Origin: Rhododendron vialii
Taxonomy: Eukaryota > Streptophyta > Magnoliopsida > Ericales > Ericaceae
Direction of reading: 5' to 3'
Length of the DNA stretch: 64,000 bases
Assembly: GCF_030253575.1 (NCBI RefSeq)
Contig: NC_080557.1
Coordinates: 47,210,501-47,274,500 of the forward strand
Each line of letters starts with the position of its first letter. Position 1 is the stretch's first letter. The notes under the pieces are model-generated. The model was given only the letters and a program-made list of their open reading frames with translations. It was not told the origin of the DNA and made no database searches. Position numbers and translations under genes: made by a program. Positions 37,134 through 50,312 of the stretch are shown piece by piece.

Positions 37134-37500
37134 TATTTACTTTTCCATATCCACCTGGCCAAATTATTGGGATGGCACGTGTATGCGACTTTCGAATCAT
37201 GTACAGTGGCAGACTAAAAAACTTTGTTCCACTGTGTCATTCCACTTTTTCAAAAAATAATTTTTTGAAAAAGAAAGTAAATTTTAAGGTCAAAAATCAC
37301 GTATTTACAAAAATAATTTTTCTACCAATATAGATCTTGTTTGATAGATCTCATTGAGATCTTTTTAAACGGTGCAAAAAAATTGAAAAATTATTTTTCA
37401 TTTTTGTTATATTTGAGTTTGAAATTACATTCTTTTAAAAAAGAAGTTGCTTGTGGTGCATGTCCACAATAGAGTAATGATACACAATATGGGACATTTA

Positions 37501-37898
37501 AGGGGACTTGGGAGGGACAACGGCGTGCTGTCTCAGCCGAGGGTTCCTACTCCAATTTTGCTCTGATGATCGAAAATATTTACTTCGTAGAGCTTGTCGA
37601 GTTGAACAAGTATGCAAAAAATAAGTTTGATCGGATATCATTAAGTACCTAATCGGAACACATATAACTTGCCAATAATGGGATTCTAGTAGATTTGATC
37701 AAGTGTTTCGGATCCATTCTTTTCAAGACAAAAAGGTTTCGATTAGGCACTTAATGGTATCCGATCGAGTTGATTTTTTACACTGTTGTTCAACTCAACG
37801 AACTCTACGAAGTGAACGTTTCCAATCATTGGAGCAAAACCGGAGCACGGCCCCCTTGGTCGAGACAACATGCTGCTGTCCCTTTAACCCCATTTAAG
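37501..37898. mobile_element. MULE-type MITE, relative of 38839 element
   Basis: The interior (gatcggatatcattaagtac, gtttcggatccattctttt, and inverted tacgaagtgaacgtt) matches the element at 38839-39246. Flanks gggacattta at 37491-37500 and 37899-37908 form a 10-bp direct repeat, about the 9-10 bp expected for Mutator-like elements. The terminal repeats are degraded. Confidence 0.65.
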
Positions 37899-38838
37899 GG
37901 GACATTTATGAGAGTTAGTTTATCCAGATTTACACAATTTTCAAAAATTTTAAAAAAAACTAAAATTACTTTTAGCACATCATAAAATAAAATGGTGAGC
38001 AAACAAAATAAGATAGAGGGATTTTTCCTGCATAGAGAAATGGATACTTACTCTATCTCATAAATGGTCCTTTAATCTGAATAGAAAAAATAAAAGATAA
38101 GATCAAGCATCTACACGTATCGTATTGAATTGATTTTTTGCCAGGCCTTTGGAAAAATTATTTTAAAATTATTGAGAACAGCTTGGATATCCATGCGGGA
38201 TCCAGAGAAGGCCCCACAAGCCGGTCTATGCATCGTATGTGCACAACCTGTCGATGTCTATAGAAGGACTCTGTAAGTAAATTTCACTTATTATATTCTT
38301 TGGTTGGTACTATATTGACAATCAACGATTTGTCCCTAAGTCACACAATGTAGATGCATGGTATAAGTGAAAATGGAAACGAGAGAGTACCGTTACTATC
38401 AATACGATATCGATTTATCGATCTAAGAGCAGTGAATGGTCTCAATTCATAATACAAAAATGACGAAATCAATGTCGAACAATTCAAAATCAAAATTTGA
38501 TCATAGAAGATTCATATAAAAAGAACAACTTAAGACAAAGTGTATTTATATCTAATGTCTTTGGGGCACCGAAACATGGTGCCCAAGCCCCTCCTCCACC
38601 ATATATTGCAGTAGAACTTAAGACAAAGTGTGTAGATCCCACCACAATGTATTGATGAAGAACGGACATAGCGCACCACTTGGCAGTACTGCCCCTCTGG
38701 CACTAGAGGGGAACTCAATATTTACTCCCGCATGATAGTGATTGCACCAACCGTCGAAAAGTGATTTTGGCACTCCACATTTAGCCATTGGCACTTCAAT
38801 TTTTGTCTTTATCATATGTGAAATTACCTATTATTTTG

Positions 38839-39246
38839 GGGAGACGGGGGGCAGCAGCGTGCTGCTGTCCCGGCTTTCCGGATCCGCTCCGGTCTTGCTC
38901 CAATGATCTGAAACGTTCACTTTGTAAAGCTCGTCGAGTAGAATAATTATGCAAAAAATCAGCTTAATTGGATATCATTAAGTGCCTGATCGGAATCTTT
39001 TTATCTTAAAAAGAATGGATCCGAAACACTGGATCAAATCCACTATAACCCATGGACCGAGAGTTATATGGGCTCCGATCAGGTACTTAATGATATCCAA
39101 TTAAGCTGATTTTTTTGCATAGTTATTCTACTCGACGAGCTCTACAAAGTGAACGTTTCAGATCATTGGAGCGAGACCGGAGGGGGCCCGGAAAGCCGGG
39201 ACAGCAGCACGCTGCTGCCCCCTTAGGGCAGCAGCCCCCCGCCTCC
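38839..39246. mobile_element. MULE-type MITE with 9-bp target duplication
   Basis: This 408-bp foldback element is bounded by perfect 9-bp direct repeats attattttg (38830-38838 and 39247-39255). Inverted arms include ggggggcagcagcgtgctgc, cccggctttccgga and gttcactttgtaaagctcg on the left, with their inverses on the right. There is no coding capacity. Confidence 0.85.
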
Positions 39247-40289
39247 ATTATTTTGTTAGTGTTCACCCACAGGGTATTATTGTAATTTCAAATAAGAAAA
39301 AGACAGAGAGTAGAGTGCCAATGACTAAAGTGAAGTGACAAAATCAATTTTTCTCAACCGTCTATCCCTGCTTATATATATAGACGTTGTCTCCATCTTC
39401 GTCAAAGCCTCTTGAGCTCTATACAGACCATAGTGAAGTGAAGTGATTTCAAATTTCAAATCCTTCATCACAAAAGGAAAACCATGGAATCCAGCTAACC
39501 CACAGAACCCCACATCGCCATCCCTTCCGGTTATTGGGATTATAAAGGGTGTTTTTTGGGGGGCAAAACAGGAAATCACAATTATAACACAGCTTCAAAA
39601 AGAAGTCACACCAAATGCTCCTCCCCTTTATATATTAGAATAGATTCTTACTTTTGCTACTAGGGATCTTCACCTGTTGTTTGCTTGGTTATGATTATCC
39701 ATGATGGTGCACAGGTGAACCCTGAAAACTGTGAAATATATTTCACCTGGAAAACCCTGAAACTAATAATCAAGCACTATATTAAACTTTGCGGTTTTCG
39801 GCTTTTGGTTATTATTTGATACTATATCTTAATTCAATCCTTGAATGCTTGGTAACAACTTTTCATGATGTTGCGAGGGTTATTGCACTACAAGCAGCAT
39901 ATTGACAAGATCAAGTTAACTGATTACTAAGACCAAACAGATGAACCAAAATTGGAAAATATTGTTGCATGAGAAAGCAATTGTTTCAAAAGAACCATGA
40001 CTGCTGAGATGCAGAGAGTGGCATATATGGCTTACCTTTCCTGCGGCAATCTCAACCCGACCCTGATGAGCATAAAACATTGACATATTGAAGCCCGAAT
40101 ATCATATGTTTTCTAGTTCTTTATTGCGTTAATTAGATATTAGTATTATTATCTTTTTGATCATTCACTTTAATTATTGAATATGCAGGAAAAGATCACA
40201 ATAGAAATTATTTCAGTCGTTCGATTAATTCAACTGAAGCAAAGAAGATCGAAACGTGGGCATTAATTCCATATCCAAAGAGAAGGCTT

Positions 40290-40877
40290 GGAGGGAGGAG
40301 GCACAACTGACAACACCATCACAGAGATGAGGGTTAAGGATGAAACCTCATGTTTTGTATTAAGCATTTGCAGACTCTTTACTTATTTTCTGAATACTTG
40401 GTTTAATTGAATAATCGTTCTTACCTCAGTTTAATTAAGTTAGTAATTTTGGATATGGATTCAATCATGTTTTTTTTCATGATTTGAGATTGCTAGCTAA
40501 TTATACAGCCCTGTTATGCAACTCTTGATTTCAAGCACCAAATATCTTTTGTGATTTATTTTCAAATGGATACATAAGATTTTCCGGTCTTGAACATTAA
40601 GGCGAGGAAGAACGTACATAAGTTGTTTTTCTAAAAGATTGTAACGATAATATTTTCCACGGTAATAGAGTTTAGCCACCAATTTACTGTGAAGAAAAGT
40701 AGGAAAATAAATACAAAATACAAATCAAAACTTTTGTTAACTAGGCTAGGGTTTAATCGATTTAAGTTTTTTCAGCTTTCCTATACAAAATCAGAAGTCC
40801 TTGTGGGTTCGACTTCGCACTTGCATAACTATACTTCGACAGGATTCGTGTGCTTGCGAGTACTTTAAAATTTCACA
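40290..40877 (+). mobile_element. LTR fragment (3' part) followed by a Ty3/gypsy-like primer-binding site
   Basis: Plus-strand fragment homologous to the inverted LTR at 40933-42438, ending aaaatttcaca. Immediately after it, ttggagccgttgccggga (40883-40900) resembles the tggcgccgttgccgggga found next to the LTR in Tat/Ogre/Athila-type Ty3/gypsy elements. It is truncated on the left and carries deletions. Confidence 0.6.
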
Positions 40878-40932
40878 AGTTTTTGGAGCCGTTGCCGGGA
40901 AAAAAAATATAGGAAAAAATAATTTGAAAACT

Positions 40933-42438
40933 TGTGAAATTTTAAAGTACTCACAAGCACACGAATCGTATCGAAGTATAATTATGAAAGTGCGAGGTCG
41001 AACCCACAAGGACTTGTTATTTTTGTCAGAAAACTAAATAAACTTAACCTAATTAAACCCTAACCTAATTCACAAAAGTTGTGATTGTTTTTTAAACTAA
41101 GAACTAAACAAGCAATTGCAAAATAAATAAATAAGTAGGGTGTTGAATGAACTGATTAAAGAAAGTGACTAAGGTATCAGAATCCACACACATGCATTCA
41201 TAGCATTACTTACAAACTCTTATTTATTTTCCTACTTTTCTTCATAGTAAATTGGTAGCTAAACTCTATTACCATGGAAAATATCATCGTTACGACCTTT
41301 TAGAAAGACAATTTATGTACGCTCTTCCTCACCTTAATGTTCAAGACCAAAAAATCATATGTATCCTTTCGAAAATAAACCACAAAAATATCTAGTGCTT
41401 AAAATCAAGAGTTGCATAACAGACAGTATAATTAGCTAGCAATCTCAAATCATAGAAAAAAACATGATTGAATCCATATCCAAAATTACTAACTCAATCA
41501 AACTGAGGTAAGAACGATTATTCGATTAAACCAAGCATTCGGAAAATAATGAGAGAGTCTGCAAATACTTACTACAAAACATGAGGGTTCATCCTCAACC
41601 CTAGCCTAGAATAATTAGCCTCTCATGGACTAAAAACAATAGAAGTTTTTTTCCTCTTTGGCCGCAGCCGTGGTCTCCTCCAAGCCGTCCTCCTCTTAGG
41701 AACCCTCTGTTCCCTTTTTATACATGAGAACTGCCGAGATCAAAATTAGGAGGGAAAATGACGGCATATGACGTGTTTTGATAATTAATATATGCTAAAG
41801 ATATACTGAAAATATTTGTTAATACTGAAAATGTCTTTGGCGGGTATTAATTATCAAAACACATAATTGACCGTCATTTTCGACACGCTGAAAACATTTG
41901 TTAATACTGAAAATATCTTTGGCGGGTATTAATTATCAAAACACATCATCAACCGTCATTTTCCCAAATTAAGAGGAGAAGATCTCCTTTCCAAACTCAA
42001 ACTCTTCCTTTTTCGGTCAATGCAATCCCCAAAAAATTACCTTGCCTAATTGTTTTGCTTTGCAATATTGCTCCCAATCAAATTCTTTCGTACCCAATCA
42101 GTTTCCAACTCTACTCTAGCTAATGGGACCATGTTTCCGCAAAATGGAATTTCATACAATAATTCCTTAATTGCAAACAGTATTTGAGCTCCACTTAAAA
42201 TTAGTGGCCCGTTAAATTTGCTTATTTGGGTTCTTCTAATTTGGATTGGGTTGAGCCCACTTGATTCAAAATCCTCTTTTCATGTCTCGGACGAAACCCC
42301 TTTTTGTGCGATAAGTCCAAAATACCTACAAAACATAAATAAATATTTATAAGCCATAATTAAATAACTATAAAGTGTAGACTACAAAAAATGCAAGTAT
42401 GAGAGTCTTTTTAGTAGTACTATATTTTGTGCTCATCA
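40933..42438 (-). mobile_element. Inverted ~1.5 kb LTR, head-to-head with the preceding fragment
   Basis: On the minus strand it starts TGATGAGCACAAAATATAG (42438) and ends ...AAAATTTCACA (40933), so TG...CA. It shares about 600 bp of inverted homology with 40290-40877. It contains two ~75 bp direct repeats with ctttggcgggtattaattat (about 41800-41963). No internal retrotransposon genes remain. The clade assignment is inference from the PBS-like motif on the other arm. Confidence 0.6.
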
Positions 42439-42927
42439 GATCCCAATGTCCAATTCAGCCACACGGACGTGAATCCACAGTAAACCTGCAAGATTGAAAA
42501 ACTAGTGAAATAAGTAAAAAAGAGAGACAAAAAGCATTATCACATCGGAACACCATTTTTACGCGGTTCGTTCACTTGGCTTGGCCTTTATCTAAACAGT
42601 TGCCCTATTAATAGAATCGATACATTATGCAGCTACATTGATCATCACACGTATCAGAAAAATATCAAAGTACTTTGAAGTTGGATCCGCGACACCCATG
42701 ACTTGGTGATCGAGGAGCTATTTTCCACAGTACACCATAGCTGAAAACCATCTCTAAGAAGGGCTCCTCACTGAGAACCAATATTATTCCAAACAAAAAT
42801 GATATATGTCCCGGCCGGGTAAATCATGGGACCATCCCAGAAGTACTTTGTTCACTTCATTTTGGCAAGAGGTAGAAAAATCCTGCCAGTTCATAGCTCC
42901 TCATACATGCACGGTGTAACAGAAAAA

Positions 42928-42929
<2 letters not shown>

Positions 42930-42992
<63 letters not shown>
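42930..42992 (+). repeat. Microsatellite (CT)n(AC)n
   Basis: About 20 CT units run directly into about 11 AC units, the same compound type as at 21066. Confidence 0.95.
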
Positions 42993-42993
<1 letters not shown>

Positions 42994-43771
42994 AGAACGC
43001 CAATAGTGTAATATAACCCTAATAGTCATCCTTTATTTTTCCTCAAAAAAAGGATGCAAAGGGGAAGAAATATGTGTAGCAAGTTTAGCAACCTCCCTTA
43101 GGCATGACCATAAGGGTTTCATACCCACCGTAGAATGTCCGGCAGGGAGGTGCTCTTGCAAGGCAGCCAGTGGTAATTGTTGTTTTGCTTTCCCATAGAC
43201 GCGGTTATGAGCAAAACAAAACAAAGTGCAATGACATTCCAACCTAACTTCTTGTATACACAAGTACAGTAAGTAGAGTAGAAATGTCAAGAACTGCTAT
43301 ATATTTGACTGTACTCTCTATATGAATGACATACATTTTCTATATCTCTGGTGAACTATGTGAGTTCGCATCAGACTGAGCCAACTCAAATGCAGAATCA
43401 ATTGCAAGCATCCGGTATCAAACGTGAATGTGGCATATCGTGAATGTGGCATGCCACAAATTTCTCCACCACCCCTGGCTATATAGTATCAGAGCAGGCT
43501 GCATCACTATTTTTTCAAAGGGACAAAGCCATCATTCCACAAGTACGTATTCGTGAGAAGATCCTCGGAGGAAGAGATGCACTGACCAGAGAAAAGCCAC
43601 AACCAACTCACTCCACGTTTGATAATCATGCCTTCTATAGCAAAGTGGCAGTTGATTCTGCCAAATTACTTGAAAGTCAACACCCATACCCGATGGAAGA
43701 ATAACTGATGGTGTCAGCTTTATGGTTATGCGACTCAACGTGGTAGTTAGATCAGCGAACTTTCTTATCAA

Positions 43772-45367
43772 TCATAATGGAGCTTGAGAAGCGTTCATTG
43801 ATTTCCGTATTCGACTGTACTCCCCCTTGATGAAGAGAGCATAGAGAAGCTCGTTCCATGAATCAGGGACACCCGGCAGGCACCAGTGACTGCAGTCTTG
43901 CCGGTGGAGAGGTGGCGGTCCTATCCCGGGCCCTAAATAATACAAAGACGAGTGGCCGTCTTTTCTCAGTGATGTCAAATAAGTCACATTCAATAAATCC
44001 AGTTTCTTCGCTTTGGACTTGTTCAAGCGTTCTGATAACACTTCTAGGACAATATTCAAGTGGACCGACATTTGGGATGAAACTGGTAATGAAGCCAGGT
44101 CGGGCATCGTCTCTGGGTGACAGGTACCGCCAGTATTCCAGTCGCCACCTCTGTTATATCCAGTGACATTATCAATTGTTGCATCAAATAGCATGACAAT
44201 TGCATGAGGAATTAAGCATATCAACAGATGTACCATGGGCAGTACATAAAGACATACAAATCGATAGGGAAGGACCGGAAGGTAATAGCAACAAGTGCAC
44301 ATGATTAAAATCTTTTCCAACTGCACTTGAATAGTTGGTTTTACCTTGTTGTAGTCAATCTGGTGATAACGGAGCTAAGAAAATGTATAACTCGCTGCAA
44401 TAGCTTTGATTTCATTAGGCACCAATAAAAAATACATTTCACGACATGAACTCAATATTTAACTACTCAGGTGTTAGAAACATGAAAGTAAACAGATGAT
44501 CCAACGCCAAGTCTGACTTTAAGAGAACTGATGAAACCATCAACAAGTTTGAAAGAAAAAAGCAATGATGAACATCATAAAGTATTGCTAAACTAATGGG
44601 AAGGGTGCGGTGCTGAGGTTCAAAGCCCAGCTAAATAAGCAGCAACTCCTAGGCCCTCAGTGAGGCCAATCTTGGTGGGGTGCAGAAACAACTATAGGGA
44701 ACAGCCTAAAAAATGCGGTAAGGAAACAAACCTGAAGTGCACGGGAGCATAGCTTCGAAAGAGAACTTGGGTCTTGCTCAAATTTACATCACTATATGTC
44801 CAATCCACCAGCGTCTCAATAGCTCTCCGAAATGCACTTTCTACACTTATCTTTATCTTCACTTCCTCCCCCTCCTGAAAGTAAGTACCCCTAACAAGAA
44901 TATGAATCGAAATATCAGTCATAGTGTTTATTGCTTAGGTGAAGCAGACGATAGCTCCAAAAGAACATTAGGAGCAGCCTAGCAGGAAATTTCAAGATAA
45001 ATCTAAGATCCTACTATCCATACCCTTAAAAGAAAAATAAACTCGCGTGGCCTCCAAATTCTCTAAATTTTAGTTGCTAGATATCATTGTGAAGATAATT
45101 TTCAATTCAAAAGAGTAACATACCAACTCACATAGCATAGCTTAAGTCATTGACCTTCTATCCAAAGAGTCAAACCATCTCACTTATTTCTTATTCCCAA
45201 AAGCAATAACTGACAGTTCATCTCCGACTACATGTCTACAGCTCATGGATCTCAAGTCAAGATCCTCCAACTTTGGAACCTTAGTCTTATAAATATGTGA
45301 TCCTTCAATTAGTGTACCCAAATAATACTTGTTCATACTGAGAAAAAAATGCGCCCCCCCTCCCCCA

Positions 45368-45398
<31 letters not shown>

Positions 45399-47763
45399 CC
45401 CCCCCAAAAAAAAAAAAAAAAAAAAACAGAATTAAAAAATTCCTTCATTGGAACAATCACACAGACTGGGGGGTGGCTAGGTGTCTAACAGTACATGTAT
45501 GCAACTTTCATGTCTAGGACGCAGGAAGACTACAAAATATTCATATGTACTAGTACTGTTCTTTCGTCTATGAAGGTAGATTGTGTTTACAAGGTGTCGT
45601 AGACCATTGCATTCATAAAATGTGAGTTTCATACACTAAATATGTTTCCTTGACAAATGCCACAGAATGTGGGAAACATCCCACATCCTTGCCAAGTTTT
45701 GAGTGGAAATAGTATATCCTTGTTTAAGGGAAAAACCGAATATCATAAAGAACAAAAATACGAATGAACATTCCCTAAGCAAAGTATATCAGAATATCAT
45801 GTTTACTCTCTTATTGTCTTCTCATAGTTCCACCAATGCCCAGAGTTGAAAACCAGCACGTCTGCACCTTTCCACTTTGGGGAGCTCCAATCCAAGTGAT
45901 CCAGTTTCAAAGTAGTCTTCACCTTTGCTGGAGCTCGAGCCGGAGCCCGACTCTGCGCCACTAGAAATGGAGCTCTGTAGTATTCAATAGTGCAGTTGTA
46001 ATCCCTGAACTTGAAAACCAAGAAACCAGAGTGCTTTGTTATTGGGCTCCCATTTACTTCAAATATCGAAGTCTTATCAGGAACTGCAGAAGCAAGCATA
46101 CAGAGAAGGGATTCCCATTGGTTTCGTCCAATAGAATCACCAACAAATACAAGCCGGCGGTTCCGGAGATTTTCCAACATGTTTTTTGCATCAAATCTGG
46201 TTTCATAAGAGGAGATAAGCAAATAAAAAACATTTTCCTCACTGAATCACTCAGATGAAGTCAGACTTGTTCTCAAAAAATAAAGTGGAACAAGCAAGAT
46301 TAAATTTCCATCTATTCAAAACTCTGCTAAGCTGATTGTAAATAAGTGGAACAACACGATACTAAAATGCATATGCACACATCCTTACACATTCAGCTTT
46401 AGAGAGCGGGATACTAGGAGTTGAGACCAAATCCACAGGTGAGAAAACACCTGGAAGCCAGCATTTATCAGAAACTGATAAACACTAAGGAAGTGTTTGC
46501 TTGGTCAGATTACTATGAGAGGACATACGATTCCACCGCTAAGTGATCCCACCGGACCTACAGTGAAGGAAGTACTAATAGCACATCCCATATATCTATT
46601 CTACTCTATCCTATGGGATTGTAAGTCCAATGGTTTTCTGATCCCTCCACTCAATAGCGGGAAATGCAGTCTCACAGATTGTCTAATAAAAAAATCTCAT
46701 GTCAATGCTGTTAATCAAGCATGCCGCAATGGATAAGACTGCAACCAGGGGGAGAACAGGTATAAGTACTCACTCAGAAAGAAGACCAAAATTGGTGATT
46801 AAAGATCATATCATATATCCATATTCCATTGAGAACAAACTAATGCATTTACAGCGATTTCAACCATATTTACCAAAATTCAAGCAGTTATTAACGGAGA
46901 AGAAACCCAAAAGTTGTAGCAAAAACAAGTATAGATAAGAAAGTAACATAACAACACGGAAGAAAAATAAAGAAATCATCAAAAAAGTTTCACATGAACC
47001 AAAAGCTCACCACAACTCAAGTGCAATGTAACCCAAGCTGTTGTCGGACCGGTGGTCAAGGCCTGAAATTTAAGGAGTTTGCTCCCGCCTATGCTTCTAG
47101 GTCTCAGTTTCAAAACATGCTATCAACTCTAGTGGGAGCAGTCCATGCTCTTGTGGGACCAGTTTATATCGACTTTTCCCGTTAATAGGCCCGGTGAAAG
47201 GTGGATTCGTCCTATAACGTCAAGGCGCATATAAGTTGGGCAGGACACACTAATTAACCACTAAAACTCCAGTCCAATTGTGCTTGTGTCACTTGACATG
47301 CGTGTTCCCAAGTGTGTGCTTATATTAAGATAGCATAAACCAATTTTAAAGTAGAGTTCAAAATAAACCTGGGCAAATTGCAATTTTTCGGTTGCCAACG
47401 CCATTTGGTGTAGAAATTATCGGGCCTTCCATTCTCAGAACACCTAAACCCCTCATCCACAAACAAACAATCTTCTGACTTATAAAGTGGATAACTATCA
47501 TCCCAAACCCAACTCCCATCAAAAACATCACACCCATCTTCACCATCTTCAAGAAACTCCCGCCTTTGGTTCTCACCCAATGACCCATTCAAACCAAACG
47601 ACGCAGTAATCAGGCTAATTTTCCCAGGAGGGTGAAACCCTTTGGTCACAGCTCGGTAATCCAAGTAAAAGAAACAAACGATAATGCAAACAGAGACAAA
47701 GAAGAACCCAATCATGCTAACTGAGGGCCCAAGAATGTTAAATTTCTTGAATAAGTGGGTCAT
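43772..47763 (-). CDS. TRICHOME BIREFRINGENCE-LIKE protein (cell wall polysaccharide O-acetyltransferase), 4 exons
   Basis: This encodes a Golgi type II membrane protein of the TBL/DUF231 family, which transfers acetyl groups to pectin or hemicelluloses. Exons in transcript order (minus strand): 47763-47369, 46196-45807, 44890-44732 and 44150-43772, 1323 nt or 440 residues, normal length. A membrane anchor lies at about residues 14-36 ([21 protein letters not shown]). The TBL N-domain follows ([35 protein letters not shown]). The catalytic GDS motif is at residues 151-153 ([14 protein letters not shown]), and the DXXH motif at residues 400-403 ([18 protein letters not shown]). The exon 3 acceptor is at 44891, since the nearer one is out of frame and loses GTYFQEG. 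The N-terminal half resembles the TBL10/TBL11 group (rhamnogalacturonan acetylation in Arabidopsis), an impression from memory. The start is the ATG ahead of the anchor. Confidence 0.92.
45353..45426 (+). repeat. Poly-C/poly-A homopolymer tract in TBL intron 2
   Basis: A ~45 nt nearly pure C run (interrupted by single T/A bases) is followed by about 23 A. Read as G on the coding strand, the run could form a quadruplex. Sequencing or assembly length error is likely at such a tract, so its exact length should not be trusted. Confidence 0.9.
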
Positions 47764-48133
47764 TGTGTTTTTTTTACTGGTAAAGATTACTTCTTTACTA
47801 CCAAAAGTCCGGAAGGAGCTTATGGTGAGATGGGTTTAGAGAGAGAAGATCATATGAGCAGAGAGCAGGCAGTAAAGAGGCCAACAATAAAGAACAGTTA
47901 AGTGGGTCGTTGTTAGGAAGTATGATTTGAGTGGGACTTTATTACATGGGGAGATGCAGAGAGAGAGGGAGAGAGAGAGAGAGGACAGAATGAGAAGATG
48001 AGGGAGGGAAGAGGTTGGTGGGGTCAGGAAGGAAAACTCATTGCTAAAAACTGGGTTTTGGTCAGAGAAAATGTGAGAATTCTTTCGAATGGGGTTTTTG
48101 AAAACAGCTAAAAACATGGTACAGGTGTAAAGT

Positions 48134-48358
48134 AGGAAAAAAATTTCACTGCCGAGCAGTACCACGTGATGTCCACCGCACATCTGAGTCGTCCATTTTA
48201 TTTTTGAATAGCTCAGATTTGGAGAAAGAAAAGAAGAGAAAAAGTATTGGGATGAGAAAAGAGAGAGTTTCAATCTAAGCTGTTCAAAAGTGTATTAGAC
48301 AACTCGGATGCGCCGAACAAATACAACATAGAATATACTCGCTCGGCACGGAAAATCT
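48134..48358. mobile_element. MITE, GGTGCCGGGCGGG family (copy upstream of TBL)
   Basis: Left ggaaaaaaatttcactgccg with accacgtgatgtccacc, right cgctcggcacggaaaat, with the internal actcggatgcgccga. It is the same family as 21193 and 58878 but more diverged. It lies about 370 bp upstream of the TBL start. Confidence 0.6.
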
Positions 48359-49309
48359 CTCAGTAGTTGTTCCGACATCCAAAGAAGCGCCAAGAAAGCA
48401 GCATACAAACAGCTTTGAGCTAAGCATCTGGTCGGTTTCACGATTGTCACAAAACACAGAGAGAGAGAGAGAAACTCCTTAATTCGCGATTAATCATGAG
48501 AATTGATTTTTGCACTCTTTCTTTTGTAAACACATTTTTTTTGGGATTTTATTATTGAAAGTGTACGTTTTTTTTTTTGTTAAAAGACAGAAACGGAGAC
48601 ATGGATATCAAAAAAGAGAGTGTAAAAATCAATTTTCTTAATTAAATGCAGATAATTCCGCTAAGAACTTTTTCTTTTAGATCATTTTGTCCTTATTGAA
48701 AAGAAATTTGTGATTGTTCCATTTTACGTCGAACTTTTGTCGATTATTAATTCGAGATGAATTGGAAAAGTAAATTTGATTTTTTTTGCTAAAAAATGGT
48801 TATTTCCCAAAATAAGTAAAAGTAAAAAAAAATTACTTTTTTGAGATGAATTAAAAAGTTAAGAAAATTTGGCGCAAAATTAACAAACAGAAAAAAATTT
48901 TAAATAAGGACAAAAATAAAATAAAATAAGTCCTAATCGAGAACAAAGATCTTCAAACATGGAAACAGAGAGTGCTAGTGGTACAGTGGTGGGTTTAGTG
49001 GAGGGAAATGGACGAGAGATTATTGAGTGCTTATGGGGCACCACCACATAGTGCTTCGGATCTTTCCCACCACACATTTGAATGAGACTTACACACTTAT
49101 CTTGGGTGTCACCCGAAATTTGGGGTAAAAAAAATCTTGGGCACCACCACATTAGCATTGAAATTTTTTTTGAAACGGACTCATGGGCAAGCGAAAATTT
49201 ACAGTGTGCCTGAGGCACTGCTACATAGTACACCAAGCTCCTTTCAAACAAACACATTAGTGACACCAAGTGTGCACGGGGACACTGAATGATCAGAAAG
49301 TCTATGCCC

Positions 49310-49498
49310 ACCACTCAATTTTTACCGTTCCTACCTCTCAATCTCACCATCCATAAATGTTTCGGATGCTCCGGATTTTTTTAAAAACTCTTACAAGACG
49401 GTCCGGATTTAAAAAAAAAATTATCCCATGCTCTTGAAAGAGTTTTTTTAAAATCCGGACCATTGATCGTCGAGACGAACGGTAAAATATTGAGTGGT
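49310..49498. mobile_element. Foldback MITE
   Basis: Left accactcaatttttaccgtt is the inverse of right aacggtaaaatattgagtgg. The inner parts tccggattttttt and aaaatccggacc are also inverted. No target duplication was resolved. Confidence 0.6.
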
Positions 49499-49946
49499 AA
49501 AACAAAGCGATAGGCGTAGTACTGCGGCTGAATGATCCCTTTGGGCAAGGAGTAATAAGTCCGCTAACAAACAACGTTAGTGAAGACACGGTTTTTTACG
49601 TAATTCTGGTCCTTCCCCTGCCTTTTTCTTTAAGGTCATGGAAGGAAACACACATCCTCAACTAAATGCAGATGTTCTAATTGCAAAAAAAAAAGAAGAA
49701 GATTGAAATTGTTTGTTTTTATCCAATTACTTATATGGTAGATACATTTACCTATAGTTGAAATATTTTCTTAATGTGTTTGAAATAATATGAATAAACG
49801 CTAAAAAGATATAAACAATGGCCACGATTTGAAATATTGAAGGTGCGCGTAAACTAGTTCTATTTGATTATTGAAAAACCCAACACCGAGGACTGTATAA
49901 TTAGCTGTTCAATATTCCCATCTATTGTCAGCCTTCCTTTTTTCCG

Positions 49947-50270
49947 GGGCGCTGCTATTCGCAGCCCTCTATTTACTCACATAGCCCGTTAAAAATTTTC
50001 AATTATACTCGACAGTTAGTTACCGAAATTGAGATATATTTTCAGCGTCCAATTACCTAAATATAATATTTTTTTCAACAGATGTTTACCGAAAATGCAT
50101 GTTCGGCAGTTGTTTACCGAAAGTTAAACATATTTTCGACATGTAGTTACCGAAATATAATCTTGTTTTCAACAGCAATTTACCGAAATGTTATTTATGA
50201 TTTTCAACAATCATTTACCGAAATTTAGTGGGCTACGGGAGTAAATAGAGGGCTGCGAATAGCGGCGCCC
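49947..50270 (+). mobile_element. hAT-type MITE 'B', copy 1
   Basis: This 324-bp element has ~35 bp inverted termini (gggcgctgctattcgcagcc and its inverse ggctgcgaatagcggcgccc). Flanking 8-mers tttttccg (49939-49946) and tttttcca (50271-50278) match at 7 of 8, the target-duplication size of hAT elements. Inner sequence repeats ttaccgaaa motifs. Confidence 0.8.
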
Positions 50271-50312
50271 TTTTTCCAAGCAAAACAATTCAGAAGAAAT
50301 TCATTTCTCTTT

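Larger units (their letters stand above)
35952..43771. other. Repeat-rich intergenic region
   Basis: Nearly 8 kb without a supported gene. Elements with readable boundaries are listed separately: a Stowaway-like MITE, two related MULE-type MITEs, and opposed LTR fragments. Degenerate repeats of taattctttgcggccaa occur at 36640-36800, and a (GA)n tract lies at 36494-36516. The rest shows no coding similarity that I recognise. Confidence 0.5.

Noticed and set aside
44585..44700. Possible SINE in TBL intron 3 (gctgaggttcaaagccc resembles a box B)
   Set aside because: No box A, no tail and no target duplication could be found.
44732..44870. TBL exon 3 beginning at the ctttcag acceptor
   Set aside because: It breaks the phase with exon 2; the upstream acceptor ending at 44891 restores the conserved YFQEGE sequence.
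47836..48273. 145-codon minus frame upstream of TBL
   Set aside because: Serine/leucine-rich translation of a CT-rich leader and MITE sequence; more likely TBL 5'UTR and promoter.
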